NCBI GenBank assembly: GCA_001899685.1
Contig: MKWG01000041.1
Location: forward strand, 1-33,992
DNA length: 33,992 nt
Reading direction: 5' to 3'
DNA from: Sphingobacteriales bacterium 44-15
GTDB lineage: Bacteria; Bacteroidota; Bacteroidia; Chitinophagales; Chitinophagaceae
Both the position numbers and the translations under genes were made by a program. Below are positions 1 to 7,779 of the stretch, piece after piece; the stretch's first letter is position 1, and each line of letters starts with the position of its first letter. The notes under the pieces were generated by a model. That model was not told the DNA's origin. It saw only the letters and a list, made by a program, of their open reading frames with translations, and ran no database searches.

Positions 1-1
1 A

Positions 2-160
2 ACGGGTGACAGTCACTACAATGGACAAATTACTCATTATCCGGCTGGACGAACAACAGTAAGACTTAAAGCCGTCAGTTCAAAACGAATTGGCGGCTTT
101 ACTCACCTTGACACAGTACTTTATATTTTGACTGGAAGCTCTCAAATGCCCTGCCTATAA
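2..160 (+). CDS. C-terminal fragment of an unidentified protein, cut by the window edge
   Basis: An open frame runs without a stop from the first bases of the window to a TAA at 158-160, giving 52 codons. No start is visible, so this would be the 3' end of a gene beginning outside the window. The translation has a mixed, protein-like composition ending in L-T-G-S-S-Q-M-P-C-L. I recognise no domain. The frame stops exactly where a strongly folded non-coding stretch begins, which supports a real gene end. An open frame of this length can also arise by chance, so confidence is low. Confidence 0.35.
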   Translation, partial: TGDSHYNGQITHYPAGRTTVRLKAVSSKRIGGFTHLDTVLYILTGSSQMPCL

Positions 161-508
161 CATGTGCATTTGTGTTATGTCGGCGGACAGATAACGCCGC
201 TTCAGCTTCACCTATCTATCATCTGTAGTTCCAGCCGGACGTTATAAATTGAGCTATAGAATTAACAATGAGCTTTGTATCTTTAATCAGCATTTGTTCC
301 CAGCGGGACGTTTTCCAAATTCCGCCACAAACACAAATGCTCAACTGTAAAGCACTGGACTGCCAGCGGGATGAAATTCTGGAATATGTAAATGATGAAA
401 AGCGAACAATGAACCGCTAACATAAGGCTTGCTGACAAGGCTGTTCAACAAAATATTACATCCTCAACTTCATAACTTTAGTGACATTCTTTCGGTTTAA
501 AATTGCTC
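161..508. other. Non-coding stretch with imperfect inverted repeat
   Basis: No credible gene is seen. The stretch holds an 11-bp perfect inverted repeat, GCATTTGTGTT at 166-176 and AACACAAATGC at 330-340. Inside it GGCGGA (182-187) can pair with TCCGCC (321-326). Smaller hairpins sit in the left arm: ATAACA 157-162 with TGTTAT 173-178, and CGGCG 181-185 with CGCCG 195-199. Similar short blocks recur: CCAGCCGGACGTT near 231, CCCAGCGGGACGTT near 299 and GCCAGCGGGATG near 361. Function is unknown. Confidence 0.5.
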
Positions 509-2161
509 ATGATGAAATATACACTCTTATTGTTTTTCTTATCATTTTTTGTATTGGGAGTGAAGGCACAGCTCAAGGGTGCGTCTGAATATGTAGTGAT
601 CACATCCGAAAAGGGAAAAACCCGTGTAAAGGTTGATGAGAAAGGAGAATTACAGGTGAATGTATCGCCGGGAGATGCGCGGAAATTTAAAGCTGCCGGT
701 ATGGTGCGCTATAGTGATTTCGGCGCCAGGGGCGATGGTAAAACAGATGATATAGACGCTATCGCTGCAGCTCATGCATTTGCCAACCAAAACGGGCTTT
801 CAGTGAAAGCCGATGAGGGGGCCACATACTACGTCGGGGGGAAGGAGCGCACAGCAGTTATCCGGACAGACACCGATTTTGGGACGGCCGCCTTCATTAT
901 TGACGATACCCGGGTACAAAACCGTAATGCATCTGTATTTACAGTCACTTCCGGTTTGCTGCCTTTCATACCCGAACCGTTATCTTCGCTGAGGAGAAAC
1001 CAGGAGAAAATCAATGTCGCATTTTCCGCGCCCTGCCTTATCAGTGTAACCAACGCTCATGTAAAACGTTATATCCGCTTTGGGCTGAACCAGAATAACG
1101 GATCACCCCAAACAGATATCTTTGTTGTAGACCGGAACGGCAAAGTAGATATGAATGCGCCGATCATCTGGGACTTTGATCAGATCACAGACATCACTGC
1201 GCTTCCCATAAACAGGGATACCCTGCGCATCACGGGAGGCCGTTTTACCACCATTGCCAATGAAGCGACATCGGAGTACACCTATTACAGCCGTAATATT
1301 GCGATCAGGCGTTCCAATGTAATTGTGGATGGGCTTGCGCATTGTGTTACCGGCGAGGGAGACCATGGTGCGCCCTATGGCGGCTTCATTAATATCAGCG
1401 ACTGCGCTTATGTAACGGTTAAGAATTGCATTTTTACCGGGCATAAAACATACAGCACCATCGGCGCGGCAGGGAAGCCCGTTTCCATGGGCACTTACGA
1501 CATTTCGGTAAACCGTGCGGTCAATATATCATTCGTGAACTGCAGCCAGACAAATGATATCAACGACAGGACCTACTGGGGGATCTTTGGTTCCAACTAC
1601 TGCAAAAATCTTCTTTACGACAAATGCACGCTTTCGCGGTTTGATGCCCACATGGGCGTTGCCAATGCCACTATCCGGAACTCCACCCTGGGGCACATGG
1701 GTATCAATGCCATCGGCAGCGGGATTTTGACCGTGGAGAACTCAACAATTAACGGCAGAACGCTTATCAACCTGCGCAGCGATTATGGCAGTACCTGGCA
1801 GGGAGAATTTTTTATCCGCAACTGTGTTTTTGTACCTGAAGGCGGCAAACCGGTCAGCGCGGCCCTGATAGGCGGCTCTTATTCCGGTGAGCATGATTTT
1901 GGTTACACCTGTTATATGCCGGAAAGGATCACCATTGAAAATCTCCGGATCAACGACGCTGATCATCCGGAGGATTACCGTGGCCCCGCCATTTTTTCAA
2001 ATTTCAACCCGCAAATGACCGACGATTCCTACCGGGAGAAGTTTCCCTATGTGAAAACCAGGGAAGTCATACTCAAAAATGTAACCACTGCGAGTGGCAG
2101 AAGCCTAAGGATCAGCGATAATCCATTTATGTTCAAAGATGTGAAGATGGTTGTTAATTAA
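509..2161 (+). CDS. Secreted right-handed beta-helix (pectate lyase superfamily) protein
   Basis: The product is about 550 residues. The N-terminus M-M-K-Y-T followed by a run of L/F and ending V-K-A-Q is a typical Sec signal peptide, so the protein is exported. After about 45 residues it enters a Y-S-D-F-G-A-R-G-D-G-K-T-D-D motif, the hallmark start of the pectate-lyase-3 / phage-tailspike beta-helix family. The rest has the repetitive N-x-x-I-x-N-C-x-F pattern of parallel beta-helix coils (for example V-K-N-C-I-F, I-R-N-C-V-F, I-E-N-L-R-I). The family acts on polysaccharides or serves as a surface adhesin; the substrate cannot be read here. The longest frame opens with a TTG at 503, but tandem ATGs at 509 and 512 give the better start. 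It stands alone with no co-directional partner nearby. Confidence 0.8.
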   Translation: MMKYTLLLFFLSFFVLGVKAQLKGASEYVVITSEKGKTRVKVDEKGELQVNVSPGDARKFKAAGMVRYSDFGARGDGKTDDIDAIAAAHAFANQNGLSVKADEGATYYVGGKERTAVIRTDTDFGTAAFIIDDTRVQNRNASVFTVTSGLLPFIPEPLSSLRRNQEKINVAFSAPCLISVTNAHVKRYIRFGLNQNNGSPQTDIFVVDRNGKVDMNAPIIWDFDQITDITALPINRDTLRITGGRFTTIANEATSEYTYYSRNIAIRRSNVIVDGLAHCVTGEGDHGAPYGGFINISDCAYVTVKNCIFTGHKTYSTIGAAGKPVSMGTYDISVNRAVNISFVNCSQTNDINDRTYWGIFGSNYCKNLLYDKCTLSRFDAHMGVANATIRNSTLGHMGINAIGSGILTVENSTINGRTLINLRSDYGSTWQGEFFIRNCVFVPEGGKPVSAALIGGSYSGEHDFGYTCYMPERITIENLRINDADHPEDYRGPAIFSNFNPQMTDDSYREKFPYVKTREVILKNVTTASGRSLRISDNPFMFKDVKMVVN

Positions 2162-2546
2162 AGTTGTGCTGCGCCGGTATATTCATAAAGGTGATTGTGC
2201 AGGCAATAGAATAAACAATGCACTTTTATAGGTGGCCCCCCCTTTCTGCTTAGCGGGAATTGAGACAACAATAAACTTTCTTGACAAGATTGATTATATT
2301 AGAGCAGGTAAGAATGGTAGCCTTGAACTTACCTGCGGAATACAGGAAGTTTAAAAGGAAATAAAGATGAGTTTCCGATCTGTAGCGGCGTATTCCAAAT
2401 TTTAGCACCATTTTCTCCCCTCGCCGTTGCGCGCAGGGGGGATTGCAGGGGTAAGGGAAAGATATGCAGCGAAAATTTGGAATGTGCCCATCTGTAGTGT
2501 ATTCACTTTTTTACATATTTTCATTTCCCTGTTAAAAAAAATATTG
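2162..2546. other. Intergenic region carrying MITE-like copy A
   Basis: No gene is seen between the beta-helix protein and the antiporter. The central part is the inverted-terminal-repeat element listed separately. The open frame of the antiporter extends back into that element, to 2427, but this is accidental. The last 50 bases before the antiporter ATG are T-rich and probably carry its promoter; no clear consensus could be placed. Confidence 0.6.
2387..2489 (-). mobile_element. MITE-like element, copy A, with 9-bp target duplication
   Basis: The 103-bp element has terminal inverted repeats: GGCGTATTCCAAATTTT at the left end, and at the right end the complement of GGGCACATTCCAAATTTT. It is flanked by ATCTGTAGC (2378-2386) and ATCTGTAGT (2490-2498), an 8/9 direct repeat expected of a target duplication. 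Its interior (C/T-rich block, then CGCCG, a GC-rich loop and G-rich block) can fold. The reverse complement of 20465-20568 matches it nearly end to end, so the two form a family inserted in opposite orientations. There is no coding capacity, so any transposase must act in trans. Confidence 0.75.
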
Positions 2547-4130
2547 ATGCACACGCTGTTACCCCTCATTTTGGCAATGATTGTTGTTATTGTGCTGCTG
2601 GAGATGTGGGCTGCCAGGCTGAGGATCGCTTATCCTATATTTTTAGTGGTTGCCGGCTTGCTGATCAGCTTTATTCCCGGTCTGCCCGTGATAAAAATAA
2701 ATCCGGACCTGATATTTTTTATTTTCCTTCCCCCTCTGTTATGTGAGGCCGCATGGTCTGTTTCCTATAAGGAAATGAAGAAATGGTGGCGTATCATCGG
2801 GAGCTTTGCCTTCCTGGTAGTATTTTTTTCAGCGTTATCTGTAGCCGTTGTTACCAGCTATTTTATTCCCGGATTTACCATTGCATTAGGATTTTTATTA
2901 GGCGGGATTGTATCGCCGCCTGATGCGGTGAGTACGGGGGCGATCACAAAATTTGTAAAGATCCCGAAGTCCACTTCCGCTATTCTTGAAGGAGAAAGTT
3001 TGCTCAACGATGCTTCTTCCCTTATTATTTTCCGGTTTGCATTGGCTGCAGTGGTTACCGGCCAGTTTGTGTGGCATGAAGCAACATTGTCTTTTTTATG
3101 GATGATAATCGGGGGTGTTGGTATCGGTTTATTACTGGGGGGGATATTTGTTCAGGCGCATAAACGCCTGCCAACAAATGCGCCCTCAGATATCACCCTA
3201 ACATTAATAGAGCCCTACTTTATGTACTGGATAGCAGAGCAATTCCACAGCTCTGGTGTTTTAGCGGTGGTGGCAGGAGGGCTGTTTATGTCTGCCCGGC
3301 GGTTGACATTTCTGAATAGCGCAAGCAGGGTAAGAGGATATAGCGTATGGGAGAGCTTTGTTTTTGTACTGAACGGCATCGTGTTTTTTATTATCGGGCT
3401 GGATCTGCCTGAGATTGTAGGCGGATTACGATCAAAAGGGATTCCCCTGCATACAGCTATCGGATATGGGGTGCTGGTGAGCATTGTTTTGATTGTTGCA
3501 AGGATCATAAGCTCTTATGCTGCATTAATAACAACGCTTATTTTCCGCCCCGGTGTTGCACCACGCTTTAATTCCAACAGGCGGCGTTGGCTGATGCCGC
3601 TCCTGCTGGGGTGGACGGGCATGCGGGGTGTAGTATCGCTAGCGGCGGCATTATCCATCCCGGTAATGCTTAAAGATGATATAGCTTTTCCCCACAGGAA
3701 CCTGATATTATTCATCACTTTTATTGTGATATTACTTACGCTGGTTGTCCAGGGACTTACGCTTCCTTATTTCATCAGGAGCAGCCGGCTGTTTGATACG
3801 ATTAATAACCGGGAATCAGAAGAAGAAATGAAACAGAAAATGAAAAAGGGATTGAAAGAACATGTTTACCGGTTCCTGAAAAATAAGTATGATGAGGACC
3901 TTATCAGTCAGTTAGGGATGGAAAAATTTTTGAAGCAATGGGAAGAACGATCAAAGGCTACTGACGGCATCGTAATGAATAAAAAAACAAAAACTATTTT
4001 TGTGGAAGTGCTTGAGATACAAAGGCAATACCTGACCGAGCTCAATAAAGACCCAAAAATTGATGAGGAAATCATTCGCCAGCAATTGTATCAGATAGAC
4101 CTGGAGGAAGAGCGGCTGAAGGTAATTTAA
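2547..4130 (+). CDS. Na+/H+ antiporter, CPA1/NhaP type
   Basis: This polytopic inner-membrane protein of about 527 residues has roughly twelve hydrophobic segments and a charged cytoplasmic tail of about 110 residues rich in E/K. The conserved E-G-E-S-L-L-N-D-A-S-S block, with the N-D pair, is the ion-binding signature of CPA1 antiporters, and G-G-I-V-S-P-P-D-A-V is the other family landmark. It should exchange cytoplasmic Na+ (or K+) for protons in pH and salt homeostasis. The frame is open from 2427, but the first 40 codons lie in the MITE-like element and AT-rich leader. The ATG at 2547 starts directly at a hydrophobic helix and is the better start. The next gene begins about 50 bases downstream on the same strand. 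Confidence 0.9.
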   Translation: MHTLLPLILAMIVVIVLLEMWAARLRIAYPIFLVVAGLLISFIPGLPVIKINPDLIFFIFLPPLLCEAAWSVSYKEMKKWWRIIGSFAFLVVFFSALSVAVVTSYFIPGFTIALGFLLGGIVSPPDAVSTGAITKFVKIPKSTSAILEGESLLNDASSLIIFRFALAAVVTGQFVWHEATLSFLWMIIGGVGIGLLLGGIFVQAHKRLPTNAPSDITLTLIEPYFMYWIAEQFHSSGVLAVVAGGLFMSARRLTFLNSASRVRGYSVWESFVFVLNGIVFFIIGLDLPEIVGGLRSKGIPLHTAIGYGVLVSIVLIVARIISSYAALITTLIFRPGVAPRFNSNRRRWLMPLLLGWTGMRGVVSLAAALSIPVMLKDDIAFPHRNLILFITFIVILLTLVVQGLTLPYFIRSSRLFDTINNRESEEEMKQKMKKGLKEHVYRFLKNKYDEDLISQLGMEKFLKQWEERSKATDGIVMNKKTKTIFVEVLEIQRQYLTELNKDPKIDEEIIRQQLYQIDLEEERLKVI

Positions 4131-4181
4131 TGATGTGCCGGGATGACCAGTATTCCCTTTTGCAGTAACCGGGGAAAATAT

Positions 4182-4667
4182 ATGTTGATCTTTAAAGCGA
4201 AATTAGAAATCATAGGTATCAATCCTTTTGTGTTCGTACCCCCGCAGATACTGGCGCAAATTTTTGAGGAGGCAAAAAAAGACAGAGGTACTATCCCTGT
4301 CTGTGGAACGGTAAGTGGCAAAAGTTATACACAAACACTTCTGAAATATAAAGGCGAGTGGCGGCTCTATATCAACACCGTAATGCTAAAAAAATCCCCA
4401 AAACGGGTTGGCGAAACAATTGAAATAACCATTGCTTATGACCCGGATGACAGGACTATACACCCTCATCCAAGGCTTGTATCGGCTTTAAGCAAAAGCC
4501 CAAAAGCAAAAAAAAAGTTTGAGAGCCTCTCCTCCTCTTTACAAAAAGAGATCATACGCTATATAGCGCAGCTTAAAACTGATGAAAGCATCATAAGAAA
4601 TGTGCAGAAAGCTATTGATTTTCTTAATGGGAAAACGAGATTCATAGGAAGAGATCCTATTCGATAA
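4182..4667 (+). CDS. DUF1905 / YdeI (OmdA-like) domain protein
   Basis: The product is about 161 residues. The first about 90 residues (F-K-A-K-L-E-I-I-G-I-N-P-F-V-F-V-P, then G-T-I-P-V-C-G-T-V) match the DUF1905 beta-barrel-like domain. The C-terminal part (L-S-K-S-P-K-A-K-K-K-F-E-S-L-S, then K-E-I-I-R-Y-I, ending in an R-x-N-x-x-K-A-I-D-F-L-N-G helix) matches the bacteriocin-protection YdeI/OmpD-associated domain. The two domains commonly occur fused. The biochemical function is not established. An in-frame ATG at 4143 would add a 13-residue non-conserved leader, so the ATG at 4182 is preferred. It is followed 12 bases later by the methyltransferase gene, suggesting one transcript. Confidence 0.75.
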   Translation: MLIFKAKLEIIGINPFVFVPPQILAQIFEEAKKDRGTIPVCGTVSGKSYTQTLLKYKGEWRLYINTVMLKKSPKRVGETIEITIAYDPDDRTIHPHPRLVSALSKSPKAKKKFESLSSSLQKEIIRYIAQLKTDESIIRNVQKAIDFLNGKTRFIGRDPIR

Positions 4668-4679
4668 ACAATATAAAGC

Positions 4680-5153
4680 ATGAAAACGAAACAAGACAGC
4701 CCGGGTGTTTACATTCCTCCGCCTTTGATTTACGTTTTAATCTTTATTGCCGCGATCTTTATCCAAAAAAGAGTTCACATTGATGATGCCCTGTTCCGGT
4801 TACGATTGACCAGGGGGATCTGTATTTTGTTCCTCATAGCGGCATTTTTCTTTCTGTCAACCAGCCTGGCTAAGTTTTTTAAAACCAGGAATACTGTTAT
4901 TCTGGTAAAGCCGGCATCCTCTCTTCAGACGGATGGAGTATATGCCATTTCGCGGAATCCCATGTATGTCGGGCTTCTTTTTATCTATCTCGGCATAACC
5001 TGCTTTATCGGCAACTGGTGGAATATTATCCTGGTACCTTTGCTCATTTTCATCATGCAGGCTTATGTTATTAAAAGCGAGGAAAAATACCTGGAAAGGG
5101 CCTTTGGCGATGAATTTATTGAATATAAGAAACGTGTAAGAAGATGGCTGTAG
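4680..5153 (+). CDS. Isoprenylcysteine carboxyl methyltransferase-like membrane protein
   Basis: This 157-residue membrane protein has about four hydrophobic segments. The C-terminal half carries the ICMT/phospholipid methyltransferase signature: D-G-V-Y-A-I-S-R-N-P-M-Y-V-G, then a hydrophobic pair of helices, then E-E-K-Y-L-E-R-A-F-G-D-E-F-I-E-Y-K-K-R-V-R-R-W-L. In the family this region binds S-adenosylmethionine and methylates a carboxyl or lipid head group; bacterial substrates are mostly unknown. The ATG at 4680 follows the previous stop by 12 bases. The stop at 5151-5153 lies just before the ATG of the Crp/Fnr gene, indicating co-transcription. Confidence 0.8.
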   Translation: MKTKQDSPGVYIPPPLIYVLIFIAAIFIQKRVHIDDALFRLRLTRGICILFLIAAFFFLSTSLAKFFKTRNTVILVKPASSLQTDGVYAISRNPMYVGLLFIYLGITCFIGNWWNIILVPLLIFIMQAYVIKSEEKYLERAFGDEFIEYKKRVRRWL

Positions 5154-5155
5154 CA

Positions 5156-5728
5156 ATGGACAACCTGTTAAAATACATTCGTTCGCTAACGGCATTCTCC
5201 GATGAAAGCTGGGAACTGCTAAAAATTGCTTTGACAGAACGGGAGTTTAAAAAGAATGAATTTCTTCTGAAAGAAGGAGAAGTCTGCAGCTCGCTTTTTT
5301 ATATTGACAAAGGATATTGCAAAAGTTATTATGATATTGACGGGGTAGTAAAGAACACCGGCTTTTTCTTTGAAAACGAAATTGCAACAAATATCAGCAG
5401 CTTTGGCGGCGGGAAGAGATCGGAATTTAATATCATTGCCTGCGAACCGTTGACCGGTATAGTTTTTGACAAGGATAAATTGTTCCGGTTAGCGGGGCAG
5501 ATCTCCGAAATAGACAGCCTGGGACGGAACTGTATCCGCCTGTTTGCTACGAAGCAGGAAGAATTTTCAAACCTGTTCAAGCTTTATTCCGCACAGGAGC
5601 GGTTGCAGTATCTGGAAACCCGGTATCCTGAGATCCTGCAAAGGGTTTCACTTTCCCAATTGTCGTCATTCCTGGGCGTAGCAAGAGAAACGTTAAGCCG
5701 CATTAGAAAACGGAGAATTTTGCTGTAA
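5156..5728 (+). CDS. Crp/Fnr-family transcriptional regulator
   Basis: This 190-residue protein has an N-terminal cyclic-nucleotide-binding-like beta-roll (F-L-L-K-E-G-E-V-C-S-S-L-F-Y-I-D-K-G-Y-C-K-S). It ends in a helix-turn-helix (L-S-Q-L-S-S-F-L-G-V-A-R-E-T-L-S-R-I-R-K). It lacks the R-x-S cAMP-contact motif in clear form and has no Cys cluster for an Fe-S centre, so the ligand is unknown; this is the usual state in Bacteroidota Crp-like proteins. A start at 5144 would overlap the methyltransferase gene by 10 bases. The ATG at 5156 begins two bases after its stop and removes a non-conserved leader. A perfect CRP-type palindrome lies 3 bases beyond its stop, in front of the VOC gene, making that gene its probable target. 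Confidence 0.85.
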   Translation: MDNLLKYIRSLTAFSDESWELLKIALTEREFKKNEFLLKEGEVCSSLFYIDKGYCKSYYDIDGVVKNTGFFFENEIATNISSFGGGKRSEFNIIACEPLTGIVFDKDKLFRLAGQISEIDSLGRNCIRLFATKQEEFSNLFKLYSAQERLQYLETRYPEILQRVSLSQLSSFLGVARETLSRIRKRRILL

Positions 5729-5731
5729 TTA

Positions 5732-5747
5732 TGTGACGATCGTCACA
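5732..5747. promoter_or_regulatory. Perfect CRP/FNR-type operator palindrome
   Basis: TGTGACGATCGTCACA is a perfect 16-bp palindrome with half-sites TGTGA and TCACA separated by six bases, identical to the classic CRP half-site arrangement. It lies between a Crp/Fnr regulator gene ending at 5728 and the VOC gene starting at 5794, about 47 bases upstream of the latter's ATG. Activation or repression of the VOC gene by the adjacent regulator is an inference from position. Confidence 0.65.
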
Positions 5748-5793
5748 GGGTAAATACTACTGCTTTTGTGAGCTTTGCAGAAAATATAGAAGT

Positions 5794-6204
5794 ATGCAAA
5801 AGCTGAAAAAAATTGATGAGCAGACCAACGTTTTGACCTGGTTTGAAATTCCTGTATCAGACATTGACAGGGCGAAGACATTTTACGAAACCATTTTAGA
5901 TATCCGGATGGTTAAGCGGGCAGACGGAAATGATGAAGCTGTTTTCTTTCCGTTTGATCCCAGTGTTGTCCAGGCAACCTCGGGACGTGTAACCGGTGTA
6001 TTGTCAAAAACCATGAGAAACAATCCTTCAGGTAATGGCACACTGGTATATATCAACGCAAGCCCGGCTATCCAGGCTGTCCTTGACAGGGTAGAACAGG
6101 CCGGCGGGAAAATTGTTGCACCGGTAACGAAAATCCCGGCGGGATATATTGCTGTGATCATTGATACGGAAGGAAACAAAGTAGGATTGCACGCCGAACA
6201 ATAA
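5794..6204 (+). CDS. VOC superfamily (glyoxalase/bleomycin resistance-like) protein
   Basis: A 136-residue single-module VOC protein. It starts with the typical strand and helix T-W-F-E-I-P-V-S-D-I-D-R-A-K-T-F-Y-E-T-I-L and ends with the paired strand I-A-V-I-I-D-T-E-G-N-K-V-G-L-H. The usual metal-ligand positions are not all obvious: the first-strand His is E18-I-P in this copy, while a His remains near the C-terminus. Metal binding and catalysis are therefore uncertain, as in many small VOC proteins. It is preceded by a perfect CRP-type operator and follows a Crp/Fnr gene, so it is probably the regulated target. Its 3' end converges on the lipoprotein gene. Confidence 0.8.
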   Translation: MQKLKKIDEQTNVLTWFEIPVSDIDRAKTFYETILDIRMVKRADGNDEAVFFPFDPSVVQATSGRVTGVLSKTMRNNPSGNGTLVYINASPAIQAVLDRVEQAGGKIVAPVTKIPAGYIAVIIDTEGNKVGLHAEQ

Positions 6205-6307
6205 ATACTGCACCGGCACTATTTAGATTGGCTATTATAGAGGAGAAAGGCATACCTGTTGTCAAATACTTATATAGGGACTGCTGAATAACTGGAGATA
6301 CCTCATA

Positions 6308-6460
6308 GATTTTTGGATACAACAAAGTCACGTATGCACAAATGGATTTTAATGTATTTATTCGTACATTCTTTACAACTAAATTTCATTTCTTTAAATG
6401 ATTGATCGTCCGATGAATGAAATTTAGTTGTATCCCAAAATCATTAGTGGCTATTTCTTC
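6308..6460. repeat. Convergent-junction repeat, copy 1, split by a nested palindrome
   Basis: The left part (TTTTGGATACAACAAAG, then a TCACGTATGCAC arm and TTTTAATGTATTTATTCG) matches the repeat at 16486-16537 and 26678-26744. The right arm is interrupted: after ACATT (6366-6370) comes a 75-bp block, then AGTGGCTATTTCTTCC resumes at 6446. The block holds a perfect 16-bp inverted repeat, ACAACTAAATTTCATT (6375-6390) and AATGAAATTTAGTTGT (6416-6431). CATT occurs on both sides of the block (6367-6370, 6442-6445). GTTGTATCCCAAAATC (6427-6442) also complements GATTTTTGGATACAAC (6308-6323). It lies between the ends of two converging genes. Confidence 0.7.
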
Positions 6461-6483
6461 CTTGATTTCCGGTTCATACCTCT

Positions 6484-7779
6484 TTAATTCGCCAGCTTAA
6501 CTTTGAACCTTCCCTGCGCCGTGGTTACCGAGGTGAGGTTATCGCCATATCCTGCTTCCGTTACATTGAAAGTGCCTTCTGCTTTCCCGCCGCTCGCCTT
6601 TGTTACATTTACGCTGCCGCCGCTTGGCAAAAGATCGCTATGGGCATCAGTCCTGTACATGCTTATATAATTGGTATTGGTAGACAGCCAGTGAAAATAG
6701 GTGCCCTCGTTACCTGTTGTAAAGGGATGTATGCCGATACCGTCTGTCCACTGCAGCAGGAAATATCCGCCGCCGGTATTGTCGGGATTGGCAAGTATGT
6801 ATTTGTTACCCGCATGCACTGCAGGTGAGGCTTCAAAAGTGAAAGGTCCGCTACCGTTAATGCTGAGCTCTATCCAACTGCCGCTGCGGATATTAATATT
6901 TGATACCAGCAGGTATTGACCCTTTGCCGTATCGGGTGGATTCAGTTCGAGGGATATGGCAGCCATGGCAAAGCCGCTTATCGAAGAAGGCGCTTCGTAT
7001 TTTACTGATGCACCTGATATCGGTGTTATTTTACCCGGTCCTGCCAGGTTCCATTTTTTTATATATTTTCCGGGCAGATCTACAGGGGTACCTACAGGGT
7101 ATCCCGGCTCAGTCTCTGTATTGGTGGTACCGGGCAATGGTACAAACAGATCATCACCAGGCTCCATGGCTACAAAGAGATTGGCATATATATTTTCCTG
7201 CTCACCCGGATCTATATCTGCCCGGTGGGGTACCAATGATATTTCATTCATTAAAGACCAGTCGCTGAAGTGGTTGGTAGCATAGCTTACTGTTTTCTGA
7301 GCCGGGTCAAGATAGCGGGCGCCAACAAATCTCCAGATGCCGTCCTGTTGCTGGTAGGCCAGTCCGAGTGTTTGCAGCATGCCTATAGTGTCGGCGCCTG
7401 CCTCCCAGGAAAAGGTAATGGTTACAGGCTTGCTGAACTGTTGTCCATGAGGTGTCAGGCGAAAGGCATTGCCTATTCCGGCGACATTGGTATTGCTGAC
7501 AGGCTCGATGCCAATGGTAGTTGTCGCGCTTAAAGCTCCGGCAGGGATAGTTACTTTGATGGTTTTATCAACAGACTCAAGCATACCGCCGTCGACACCA
7601 ATTTCTTTGGTCATGGCAGCACCAAGCGATGTACCGGCAGGTGTTACTAATGGCGTTACTTTTTGGTTGTTGTATATAATTTGCCCGTTATCAGTATCTT
7701 TTTTGCATGCAGCAGCCGAAATAAAAATATATAGTGCACTGAGTAAGTATTGCAGGGCGTTCTTATACTTTGCCGTCAT
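6484..7779 (-). CDS. Lipoprotein with ZU5-like domain
   Basis: The 431-residue product begins with a hydrophobic segment and a lipobox S-A-A-A-C ending at Cys25, followed by K-K-D, so it is predicted to be lipid-anchored. Residues about 58-150 (K-E-I-G-V-D-G-G-M-L-E-S, V-T-I-P-A-G-A-L-S-A-T-T-T-I, F-S-K-P-V-T-I-T-F-S-W) look like a ZU5-type beta domain, common in Bacteroidota surface lipoproteins. The remainder is beta-rich with no recognisable catalytic motif; its last about 130 residues resemble a small sandwich module with S-G-G-S-V-N-V-T and G-T-F-N-V. The role is unknown, perhaps adhesion or structure. Its 3' end converges with the VOC gene across the hairpin repeat. Confidence 0.65.
   Translation of the reverse strand: MTAKYKNALQYLLSALYIFISAAACKKDTDNGQIIYNNQKVTPLVTPAGTSLGAAMTKEIGVDGGMLESVDKTIKVTIPAGALSATTTIGIEPVSNTNVAGIGNAFRLTPHGQQFSKPVTITFSWEAGADTIGMLQTLGLAYQQQDGIWRFVGARYLDPAQKTVSYATNHFSDWSLMNEISLVPHRADIDPGEQENIYANLFVAMEPGDDLFVPLPGTTNTETEPGYPVGTPVDLPGKYIKKWNLAGPGKITPISGASVKYEAPSSISGFAMAAISLELNPPDTAKGQYLLVSNINIRSGSWIELSINGSGPFTFEASPAVHAGNKYILANPDNTGGGYFLLQWTDGIGIHPFTTGNEGTYFHWLSTNTNYISMYRTDAHSDLLPSGGSVNVTKASGGKAEGTFNVTEAGYGDNLTSVTTAQGRFKVKLAN

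Noticed and set aside
2427-2546. N-terminal extension of the antiporter by 40 codons
   Set aside because: Those codons fall in MITE-like copy A and a T-rich leader; the hydrophobic first helix begins right at the ATG at 2547.
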